Shown: one piece after another, positions 9,839 to 19,200 of the stretch
Numbering within the stretch: position 1 is the stretch's first letter
Layout: the number at the start of each line of letters is the position of its first letter
Assembly (NCBI RefSeq): GCF_009873495.1
Contig: NZ_CP046703.1
Span: 7,276,102-7,340,101 of the forward strand
Direction: 5' to 3'
DNA length: 64,000 nt
Origin: Nostoc sp. ATCC 53789
GTDB taxonomy: Bacteria; Cyanobacteriota; Cyanobacteriia; Cyanobacteriales; Nostocaceae
Notes under the pieces: model-generated
Databases searched by the model: none
What the model was told of the DNA's origin: nothing
What the model saw: only the letters and a program-made list of their open reading frames with translations
Position numbers and translations under genes: made by a program

Positions 9839-11869
9839 TTAAACACCTTGTTGATGATTACGGCGGCGAGCTTGAGCTGCTTGTTGGCGTTGAGCGCGAT
9901 TTTGCAGCTTGTCATGAGACGGTTGGCTGTTCTGGTTTGAATGCAAATATTTTGCTAAAGAGCCAATCGTTGAATACTGAAATAGCTTCACAGCAGGTAG
10001 TTCAATACCAAGTTCCTGTTTGACTCGCGCAGCAACTTGCAGAATTGAGATTGAAGTTCCTCCCAAATCAAAGAAATTATCATCAATCCCAACGCGATCG
10101 ATTTTGAGCAGTTCAGACAAAATACCTGCAAGCAAACGTTCTAAATCGGTTTGGGGAGCAATGTATGCTTGTTCGAGTTGCGGACGTTCTCTACTTGGTG
10201 CTGGCAATTTATGTCTATCTACTTTGCCATTTGCGGTTAGAGGCAGTGATTCTAACATCACAAACGCTGATGGCACCATGTAATGAGGTAGTTGCTGCTG
10301 TAAAAAACTACGTAAATTATTGTGTGTATATTTGCTGTTATAGTGAGGAACAATATAAGCAGTCAACTGCTTTTCACCTGTTTCATCCTGACGAGCTAAA
10401 ACAACAATTTCCCGAACATCAGGATGTTGTGCAATCTCCCGCTCGATTTCCCCTAGTTCAATTCGGAAACCGCGAATTTTTACCTGATTGTCAACCCGAC
10501 CTAAAAACTCGATATTGCCATCTGGGAGATAACGAGCTAAATCTCCAGTTGTGTAAAGGCGGGTTGCTAAATTGCTATCAAATGAGTGAGAAATAAATTT
10601 TTCAGCAGTCAATTCGGGGCGATTCAAATACCCTCTAGCTAATCCATCTCCAGCAATGTACAATTCGCCAACTTCTCCAATTGCTACTGCTTGGAAGTTG
10701 TTGTCTAATATATAAACTTGGGTATTAGCAATTGGGCGGCCAATAGGAATAGATACACCTGGTTGCAGTGGCGCTGTTATAAGATGGCAGCAGGTAAAAG
10801 TTGTATTCTCAGTTGGCCCATAACCATTAATTAGCCGACAGTTCTCTACTGTTTGGAGAAACTTCTGTACATGGGGAACAGATAAGACATCGCCACCCGC
10901 TAAAAGTTGACGCAAAGATTTTAACGCATCAATTTTTTCATCCACTATGAGATGGAATAAGCCGGCTGTCAACCAAAGAGTAGTGACTTGATATTGTTGA
11001 ATAATTTGCCCTAATTCTTCTAATGATGGTGTATGAGGAGGGCAAATTACTAGTTGCCCACCGTTAAGTAAGCAACCCCAAATTTCAAAAGTTGAAGCGT
11101 CGAAGGAAATAGGAGCAAGTTGCAGAATTATTTCTTCAGCCGTGAGGTGAGCATAATTAGTTTCTTTGACTAGCCTAACTACACCACGATGGATAACGCT
11201 AACCCCTTTCGGTGTACCTGTAGAACCTGATGTATACATGACATAAGCCAAGTTTTCAGCAGTGACGTTAGTGCTTAGGTTCTCTTTTTTATTTTGGGCG
11301 ATTGTATGCCAATCTGCATCTAGGCAAATTACAAATGCTGTATGAGTAGGTAATTTAGCAACTAGGTCTTTTTGAGTTAATAGTATAGATACCTGGGTAT
11401 CTAATAGCATAAAAGCTAAACGTTCTTGTGGATACCCTGGATCTAGCGGTACATAAGCTCCACCTGCTTTGAGAATAGCTAAAAGTGCTACAACCATTTC
11501 TAAGGAGCGCTCTATGCAGATACCTACAAGAGTTTCTGCTCCTATACCTAGTGTTTGTAGATATTGTGCCAGTTGATTAGCACGACTATTCAAATCTCTA
11601 TAGGTGAGATGCTGATTATTAAAGATTAATGCTACAGCATCAGGTGTTTTCTGAACCTGTGCTTCAAACAACTGATGAATACACGCTTGCTGAGGATAAT
11701 CCGTTTGAGTCTTATTCCACTCGATCAGTAGGTCTTTTTCGGATTCTTTCAAGATAGGTAATGTTAAATTATATCGTTCTAAGTTATTATCTGATGATAA
11801 TGATGTTTGACACTCAGTTACCAGAAATTGATTTTTATTTTTAGCTAATGAATCAGTTATTGCTTTCAT
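9839..11869 (-). CDS. Stand-alone NRPS loading protein, adenylation-PCP
   Basis: A 676-residue A-PCP protein that should activate and load one amino acid (or related acid) for the downstream PKS. The first 35 residues look unique. Then LTLPILKE...WNKTQTDYP matches the C-to-A linker of the other NRPS in this cluster, so the gene seems to derive from a C-A-PCP module that lost its C domain. The A domain covers about 60-560, with YTSGSTGTPKG, FDASTFEIWG and GYGPTENTTF. The pocket positions read D-A-F-W-L-G-G-T-F-K, identical to the C-A-PCP protein and Val-like. The PCP Ser is in DLGGTSIS. The C-terminus is a basic Arg/Gln-rich tail typical of carriers that dock onto a separate PKS. The stop is 3 nt before the PKS start. 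Confidence 0.93.
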   Translation of the reverse strand: MKAITDSLAKNKNQFLVTECQTSLSSDNNLERYNLTLPILKESEKDLLIEWNKTQTDYPQQACIHQLFEAQVQKTPDAVALIFNNQHLTYRDLNSRANQLAQYLQTLGIGAETLVGICIERSLEMVVALLAILKAGGAYVPLDPGYPQERLAFMLLDTQVSILLTQKDLVAKLPTHTAFVICLDADWHTIAQNKKENLSTNVTAENLAYVMYTSGSTGTPKGVSVIHRGVVRLVKETNYAHLTAEEIILQLAPISFDASTFEIWGCLLNGGQLVICPPHTPSLEELGQIIQQYQVTTLWLTAGLFHLIVDEKIDALKSLRQLLAGGDVLSVPHVQKFLQTVENCRLINGYGPTENTTFTCCHLITAPLQPGVSIPIGRPIANTQVYILDNNFQAVAIGEVGELYIAGDGLARGYLNRPELTAEKFISHSFDSNLATRLYTTGDLARYLPDGNIEFLGRVDNQVKIRGFRIELGEIEREIAQHPDVREIVVLARQDETGEKQLTAYIVPHYNSKYTHNNLRSFLQQQLPHYMVPSAFVMLESLPLTANGKVDRHKLPAPSRERPQLEQAYIAPQTDLERLLAGILSELLKIDRVGIDDNFFDLGGTSISILQVAARVKQELGIELPAVKLFQYSTIGSLAKYLHSNQNSQPSHDKLQNRAQRQQAAQARRRNHQQGV

Positions 11870-12195
11870 ATTTTATTTCCGCAAAAAATATATCTTTTTG
11901 CAAAACTTGTAGTTTTTAAGTAGTGCTGCATTTTTAACTCAACAAATCTCAAGTTCAACCATGCAGCTAATGTTACTACTAAACTATACAAAATCAGAAT
12001 TATTACTGAGTGAAAAATACTAAGGTTTGTTCTAAAATTCATATTGAAAGATACTTTTATATAGATATAGATTTTTGGATAAACCACTAAACTATGTAAG
12101 TGGAGTAGGATATTGTTTCGAGATAAATAAGTAACGATGAATTATGATGTTTGAAAACTAAATATAGCTCCAACACCACGCAAGGTTTGTTTAAA
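11866..12195 (-). pseudogene. Remnant of a second acyltransferase 3 gene
   Basis: The open frame 11866-12087 ends in a segment (SLVVTLAAWLNLRFVELKMQHYLKTTSFAKR, quoted here only by its key parts RFVELKM and HYLKTT) that matches the C-terminus of the intact acyltransferase (RFVEVPM, NYLKST, LAK). At 12088-12115 the DNA still resembles the intact gene around 3583-3620. At 12140-12190 a reversed reading gives TLRGVGAI, matching its N-terminal TALRGIAAL. The middle of the gene, roughly residues 30-300, is missing and stops interrupt the rest. The intact copy likewise lies directly upstream of an NRPS gene, so the pair looks like a decayed tandem duplicate. Confidence 0.7.
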
Positions 12196-12774
12196 CACTA
12201 GTATTTTTAATTACATTTTTTAGTCATATTTTTAATTTTTAAATTATATTTCAAGACTAATTTCACAAGAAATCATGCCGCAATCCTATAATGTTTATAT
12301 GAAAGGGCACTGACTCTTAGATTTAGTTTTTTTATTTTGACCTATTTCCTCAAAATCTGAGTTATTTTCAATACATCTTCATTGAAAATTAAAACTTTAG
12401 AGGTGATTTGCAATGAGAGTATTAACTGTATGTTCGCTTATTTGAGAGGATAAGAAGAATCAATGCCTTGATGGGCAAGCAAGACAGCGATTTTAACAGC
12501 TGATAAGCAAGCAATGGAATCCGTTTGGAGGTAGGTTGAACTCCAGGCTATGACCATCAAAATTTTTTGTGCCCTAATTCTACTTATTAATACTTAATAA
12601 TTTCAGTATTTTATAGTATAAAACAGTTAGGACTTATACAATTGGCATAAATCTTTGCAACGCATCAGTAGGTTGTAGGGGCGTACAGATGTACATCCAT
12701 GTCTAAGTATTTGTATCATGTATATTGTAAAATTAAGCTGTTCTACATTTAACTTGGATGATTAGGGCGGGCAT

Positions 12775-12896
12775 CAATACTTTTCGGTTAAGGGGGAAAG
12801 GGGAAAGGGAAAGGGTTTGAATTTACTTTTCCCCCAAGCCCAGTAACCTTTCCCCAGATCAAAAGAGAGATTGTTGGGTTTATCCGAAAAGTATTG
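12775..12896. repeat. MITE-like element with 13-bp perfect terminal inverted repeats
   Basis: CAATACTTTTCGG at 12775-12787 is exactly inverted as CCGAAAAGTATTG at 12884-12896, and the inner flanks continue as GTTAA/TTTAT. The interior is purine-rich (runs of GGGGAAAGG) facing a pyrimidine-rich arm, so the single strand can fold. The ends resemble the AATAC-xGTTCGGTTAAGG ends of the elements at 30517, 32047, 40325 and 61877. Confidence 0.6.
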
Positions 12897-12988
12897 GGGG
12901 GCATAACTAGAACAGCTTTAAGAATCACAGGATAAAACAGGATATTAAAGGCGAGGGAGTATTACTCCCCCGCAATAGCCAACTTACT

Positions 12989-13016
12989 ACAGCTTAATTG
13001 TTGAATTTAAAGCTGT
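12989..13016 (-). terminator. Conserved 3' hairpin of the RTX phosphodiesterase
   Basis: ACAGCTT at 12989-12995 pairs with AAGCTGT at 13010-13016, 20 nt after the stop codon. Comparable hairpins follow the two other RTX genes (16059-16095 and 21454-21489). There is no long T tract, so a role in termination or mRNA stability is inferred. Confidence 0.45.
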
Positions 13017-13036
13017 AATCGTAATCATCATTTAGG

Positions 13037-15705
13037 TTAAATTACACTAGCTGAGAAAACGAAGTCATTTGCTGTTAGGCTTGTCGATGTAACTCCAACC
13101 AATGAAGCCAACTCTGTATTTCCGGCTTTCACCAGAGTATCGCCACCCTGTTGCAATAGAGTTAAGGCACTAAATTGAGTAACACCAATACCGCCCAGCC
13201 CGATTTTATCAATGCCGATCGCAAAATCAGTCACGATGTTCTTGCTAATTGGCAGACTAGCGTTAGCAATCCAGAATTGGTCAGCACCAGCACCACCAGT
13301 TAAGCGATTGCCACCTCCTTGATCGGCAAATAGCACATCATCGCCATCACCACCAAACAGCGAATCATTCACACTGGAGAAGAGTTTGTCATCTCCAGAA
13401 CCACCATATAGACGGTTATTGCTACCGTTACTCTTGAGGGTATCGTTACCTGAGCCACCGAAGGACAGTTGACGCAAACCTTCAACTACTGTGAGAGTAT
13501 CAGCACCTGCTGCCCCAAACAAATTATTACTACCATTGGCTTCCACTACGGTAATATCGTCATCACCAGCAGCACCATCAGCACTAGTGTTGTTAGCAGG
13601 GCCATTTACACCAATCAAGACTTGATCGTTACCATCTCCTGTGGACACTGAAGAGCCACTGCCGACTAGCACCGTATCTTCACCGTTACCAGTCACGATT
13701 GTGTTCCCTTTAGTACCTTCTACAAAGTCTGCGCCGTCACCTGCAAATAAGGTTTGATTTGGCTTGAGGGTGACATCATCACTATTAGTAGAAGCAAATT
13801 GAAGGTCTAGTGTTGTTAGTCCAACAGTGCGACCATCAAACCCTGCGGCTGTAAAGTACTGAGTATTGCCTACACTCTGAAAATCCAGAATTATTGCTTG
13901 GCCATTAGCAGTTTCTTCCGAAGTCAAGACTTCTTTAGTGGAGAGAACTGTATCCGGGCCTCCCACCAACGCTTCTGTAATGGCACGACCTTTCAAATCG
14001 CCATTACTGGGAATATCTAACCCTAAAATACGAGCAAGTGTAGGCGTTACATCAGCATTACTAACAGGTGCATAGTCCACATAGCCTTGTTTAAAATCAG
14101 GGCCAATAGCCTCCATGTTATTGAAGGTATCACCTCGACCAAAGCTGCCATGCATTCCCTGTCCTTGCTGCAAAGTTGTATCAGCAATTTCGACCTGAGT
14201 TTGAGGGTTGTTTGGGTTGCTTGGATCGGTGCTAAAGGTTTTGAAGTTGATAACTATAGATGGAACTGGTGTTTTAGCATCACCTTTTAGCCCGATCGCA
14301 CTTAGTGGTAAAGCACCTGGGATGTCTCCATAGGCATCGTCTACAAAAATCCCACTGATGTAGTCTTTTTGTGAAAGCAAATCCACTACCTGTTTGGCTA
14401 AGTCAGCATTGCCATTGGGCAGATAAATCAAGTCAGATCCACCATTGGCAGCTACAACTATCTTTGTACCTGGATCAAGTTGACCATTAATTACCTTACC
14501 TGTACCACCAATTACACCATTCCCAGAAATAGGACGTTGACCCTTTGTGGCATCAACAGTTGCATACTGGATCTGGTTGAGGTTTGGGGGAAGGGTTGTA
14601 GGGTTAGGATCGTATAAGGGTAAATCTAGATCGTGAGCCAAATCAATTGCAACAAAACCTGCTGGTAGAAATCCCGGATTTACACCCTCATAAGTTTGAG
14701 TGGCAGCATAACTTGTAGTTTTTGTGCCTTGGCTATCAATAGCTTGTTTGCTGATGGTAGAAAAACCGTGGTCGGAAGTAATAAAGACATCAGTAGTCTT
14801 GTCTAAGCCAGTGCTTTTAAGATAGTCAAGAAGTTGCTTTAAATTATCATCAGCATTTTTGACCCCAGCTTTTGAAGTAGGGCCATTAATACCTGGTGTC
14901 AAGGTGTTTAAGCTATCACCCTGATTATGTTGAGTACCATCAGGATCTCTTGACCAGTAAACCAATGCAAATGGTTTACCATCTTCCTGAAACTTGGGTA
15001 AAATTACTTTGGTAGTGGCATCTGCAAAATATTGTTGTTGAGCCACATTGGCATTCAGAGTGCCAGGAGTTGTATTATTACCAGCTGGCTGGACTCGCGG
15101 TGTCGGTTTTATATCCAGACCAGCCGCTTGTAAACGAGCGACAATATCTGGATCGAGTGGAACACCAGAAGGTGAACCGGCGGCTGTAGGCGGCGGGGTT
15201 GCACCATTTGTAGTGTCATCAATAATAATTGTATCGGGAGTAGGAATAGTACCTGTAGTACCACCTTCTCGGTTAACTTGGGTGACATCTTGGATGGCAA
15301 CTGGGCCTAGTTTACCAACTGCTGCTGTGTTGAAACCCTGCGATCGCGCGTAAGCTAAGAGTGACTCTTCATCTAAAAAGTTGTTACCGGGAAACTTTTC
15401 ATCGATATCCCCCAGAACTGCATCATTTTCAATGAATGGTGTGACAGTACCATTAGCATTAGGACTAGGAAAACCAGTGTAAATAGTGTTGCTAAAGTCA
15501 CCTGTATCGCCAAGATAATGCCCAGTTGCGATCGCAGAAGCATTCGGGGTGGTAAATGTGGGAAATAATGAATGGCTGCGAAACTAACTCCCTGCTGACG
15601 GACACTATATAAAGTTGGGGTATCAATAGGGTTTACAGAACCGTTACGCAATCCATCCGCAACAAAAATAATGACATTTCTACCGTTGCCATTTGTATCA
15701 GCCAT
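13037..15705 (-). pseudogene. Type I phosphodiesterase/alkaline-phosphatase-superfamily exoprotein with RTX tail, frameshifted
   Basis: Translation from ATG 15705 (SD-like AAGGAA about 10 nt upstream) reads MADTNGNG-RNVIIFVADGLRNG, the first metal-binding Asp motif of the type I phosphodiesterase / nucleotide pyrophosphatase branch. Near 15570-15575 the frame is lost. In another frame it resumes as SLFPTFTTPNASAIATGH, which contains the catalytic Thr region, and runs without a stop to 13037. The fault is a net loss of one base (or four) and separates the first Asp from the rest of the active site. Downstream motifs are present: SRDPDGTQHNQGD, ITSDHGFS and QGMHGSFGRGD. The last 230 or so residues are RTX-like GGSGNDTL/GGDGDDVL nonapeptides followed by a C-terminal secretion-type tail ending FVFSASVI. 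The rest is intact, so it may be a recent pseudogene or a sequencing error. Confidence 0.8.
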
Positions 15706-15915
15706 GCTTACTATTCCTTAAGTATTGTGAGCTACGATTAATCGCAGCAATTGTGTATCTGTATGAGCAATTAATTACGCTCAACCCAAGCAAAAAATTC
15801 TTGGCTACAGAAACCTAAATAGTATTTGGCGACAAAATGCTTAGTGTCCACACAAAATGGTGCAGACAATTAAATGAACTTAACTTTGGTTACTGTCTCA
15901 AAAGATAGTTGTTCA

Positions 15916-15945
15916 ATGTTTAAGGAAAGTTATAAACAAGTTAAG
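15916..15945 (-). promoter_or_regulatory. Candidate Pho box upstream of RTX phosphodiesterase
   Basis: Read on the minus strand, CTTAACTT-GTT-TATAACTT-TCC-TTAAACAT gives three 8-mers at 11-nt spacing, two good and one weak. This matches the known cyanobacterial PhoB-type pattern (YTTAAYYW direct repeats separated by 3 nt). It lies about 210 nt upstream of the start codon at 15705. Confidence 0.5.
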
Positions 15946-15953
15946 ATTTTGGA

Positions 15954-15988
15954 CAAAAAAATCCCCAACTCTTCAAGAAGTCGGGGAT
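15954..15988 (-). terminator. Rho-independent terminator
   Basis: On the minus strand ATCCCCGACTTC-TTGA-GAGTTGGGGAT folds into a strong GC-rich hairpin (15961-15988) followed directly by a run of Ts (15954-15960). It is about 250 nt downstream of the alkaline phosphatase/GDPD gene and separates that gene from the phosphodiesterase promoter region. Confidence 0.75.
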
Positions 15989-16058
15989 CTAATCCTTTAG
16001 ATAGAGAGCAAATCAAAATATGATTGCAATATCACTCTTTAGAGTTAGCAAAGGCGCT

Positions 16059-16095
16059 ACAGCTTAATTCATTTTGAACATTGAACCTAAGCTGT
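16059..16095 (-). terminator. Conserved 3' hairpin of the phosphatase/GDPD gene
   Basis: ACAGCTT (16059-16065) and AAGCTGT (16089-16095) form a stem downstream of the stop at 16238, the same arrangement as behind the other two RTX genes. Between it and the gene lies a copy of the TCATTTGTCCTTTGTCATTGGTCAT-type intergenic repeat (near 16135-16160). Confidence 0.4.
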
Positions 16096-16237
16096 AAGTA
16101 AATCGGCGAAATTAAAGCTAACTGGCTAAGGCTGTCATTTGTCCTTTGTCATTGGTCATAAGTAAGGGTTTTAAAGCAGTTTGCGTTTCGTAACATACTT
16201 AGTTTTTTTCACCTCAACTTACTTAATCATTTTTGAG

Positions 16238-19200
16238 CTAAATGACACTAGCAGAAAAAACGAAATCATTTGCTGTGAGGCTAGTTGATGTAATTCCAAC
16301 TAATGAAGCCAACTCTGTATTTCCGGCTTTCACCAAAGTATCGCTACCCTGTTGTAATAGAGTTAAGGCACTAAATTGAGTAACACCAATACCGCCCAGC
16401 CCGATTTTATCAATGCCAACTGTAAAATCAGTCACGATGTTCTTGCTAATTGGCAGACTAGCGTTAGCAATCCAGAATTGGTCAGCACCAGTACCACCAG
16501 TTAAGCGATTACCGCCCTGTTGACCAGCAAATAGCACATCATCACCATCGCCACCAGATAGGGAATCATTGATACTGGAGAAGAGTTTGTCATCTCCAGA
16601 ACCACCGTAGAGACGGTTATTGCTACCGTTGCTAGTGAGGGTATCGTTACCTGAACCACCGAAGGATGATTGACGCGAACCTTCAACTACTGTGAGAGTA
16701 TCAGCACCTGCTGCCCCAAACAAATTATTACTACCATTGGCTTCCACTACGGTAATTTCATCATCACCAGCACCACCATCAGCATTAGTATTGTTAGCAG
16801 GGCCATTTACGCCAATCAAGACTTGATCGTTACCGTCTCCTGTGGACACCGAGGAGTCGCTGCCGGCTAGTACCGTGTCTTCACCGTTTCCAGTCTGGAT
16901 TGTGTTCCCTTTAGTACCTTCTACAAAGTCTGCGCCGTCACCTGTGAATAAGGTTTGGTTTGGCTGAACGATAATATCATCACTGGTAGTAGAGCCAAAA
17001 TTAATTTCTTCTGCTTGAGGTTGACCTAAGCCAGGAGCAAGATTAAGGGGCTTCTCCAACTTCAGCAGTAAAATTTCATTGTTGTCTATGACTGGATTTT
17101 CAGGATCATTTCCAGGACGACCTGTAGAGAAGGGATAATTGTTGTCATTAGCAACCAAAATGGTATTTTTGTCAACAACTAAAACATTTTCAATTGTGAC
17201 AAATGGGAAGTCAAAGGTGGTTTTGCCATCTCCATTCAGGTCGTTGGGGTCTTGGATGTTTAACAAGTCTGCAACTTCTTCTTTGGCTACATAACCATTG
17301 GAATCTGCTTTAGACAAGTCTATTTTGTAGATCCGCTTGAATTTAGCTGAGGCTCCTTGACCACCATCCCGCTCAATGACAAGATATTCATTGTCATTAA
17401 TGACTGCTAAATCCCCGATCGCATTTGCAGCATTATCCAATCTGTAGTACAGCTTTTTGTCAGTGTACTTGTGGCTGGCGAGGTCAAATTCGTTAATCCG
17501 CAACGCACCAGGAGTATCGCCTTGAACTGTACCCTCTAGCAGCATATAGAGCTTGGTTTTGCTGGCGTTAATTGCTCCACCTTCAAAACCTTTGGAGCCA
17601 CCCAAGTTAGCAAAGGCATCTCCTGAAAGCACATCGGGGTTTTGTGGCGATCGCACTAAGTTATTCTGAGGATCGCTCAAGAAATCTCGGACTTTATCCC
17701 CTGTCTCTGGGAAGTCTGTAAATAGTGCATCTACGCCTAATTGAAAGAACTGCTGAAATTCTAGTTCTGGATTGCCTTTGTAATCTGCTGCTAAATACAG
17801 GTCTTCATCGCGGAAGGTATAGGGATGAACCTGTAAACCTGCATTATGAGCATCTTGAACTAAGGTAGTGGGAGATACCAGCGTTCTGTCAGCATCATTG
17901 ACTGTGCCGTCGTTGTTGACATCATCTGCCAAACCATCGTTATTAGCATCAGTACCTTTGACACTAACAATCATTCGCTTCCAAGGGCCAATGCCATCAG
18001 CATAGGTAGCGATTTCAGCCAAACCTTCTGGAGTTCGTAAATCGCCATAAGTGCGAAGGTCGTCACTGACTCTCAAATCATAAGGACGACTTTCGATGAG
18101 CGTACCATCTAACTCAATGCCTGCTGCATCTAGAAGTTGAACCAGGGGAATATCTACACCTGCATTAGGCATAATGCGATCGTGGAGATCCTTGAGATTA
18201 CCGACTTCAAAGGATTGGATGAAAATCCGACTGGGATCGGTGAAGTTCTCAGCCTTGAGTGTATCGATGAGGATTTCACTGATGTTTCGGTTAATTTTCT
18301 CCGTAGTGCCTACATAAGTAGCTTCTTCGGCAAAATAGGTGGGATGCTTAGTTTCAGGATAGATGCCAATTTTTTTACCTGTCTCAGCTTCTACTTCCTT
18401 AACCAAATCGATGATTTCGGCGAGGGTGGGAATTTCAAATTGACCATTGAAGGATTGGTCGCGGAAAGGTAAACGTTGTATCGCACCTAAAGTCTTGATT
18501 TCTTCTAAAGTAAAGTCTTCAGCAAACCAACCTGTGATTTCTGTTCCATCTAGACTGACTGTTTTCTTGCGATCGGCGAACTGTGGATACTTGGTAATAT
18601 CGTAAACGTCTGTGGTTGTATTGCTCAGATTGACAGTACCATCAGCGTTCAAAATTGCCAAAGCAGGTTCATGGCGAGCAATTAACACGCCATCTTTTGT
18701 AACTACTAAGTCTGGCTCGATAAAGTCAGCACCATCTTCAATTGCCCTTCTGTATGCCTCTAAGGTATGTTCTGGAAGATCGCCACTAGCGCCTCTGTGT
18801 CCAATAACTTTAGGTGCTTCTCCATCTAGAGTTTTGAATTGGTCGGGTGTAGCAATGGGAGCTTCCAACAACTTACCACTGGCATCAAAATGTAGCAGGT
18901 AAGGGCCAAACTCATCTCCAACCCAAATTGTGCCGTCTTTATCAAAGACGAACGATTCTACATCAAAGTCTGCACCAGTCAGTAATCTTCCAGTAGTTCC
19001 TTCATTCACAATTTGGAAAGGAACCTTGTTATTAGGGTCAGACAGTTGAATGTAATCTAAAACTTTAACAGTGCCATCGCCATTTTCTGTTCCCTTAAAA
19101 TTCGGGTCTACACGATTGATTCGTAACAGGAAGTCTTCACTATTATCTTTGCTACCGTAGCCATTATCTGACAGGAAGTACAAAGAGTTGCTGTTAGCAA

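Larger units (their letters stand above)
12196..13036. other. Long intergenic region upstream of the NRPS/PKS genes
   Basis: About 840 nt with many stops in all frames and no supported gene. It should contain the promoter of the leftward biosynthetic operon. It also holds the inverted-repeat element at 12775-12896 and the 3' hairpin of the next gene at 12989-13016. Confidence 0.6.

Noticed and set aside
9835..10596. Plus-strand ORFs over the A-PCP gene
   Set aside because: They are antisense shadows of the strongly supported NRPS gene, with no family motifs or RBS.
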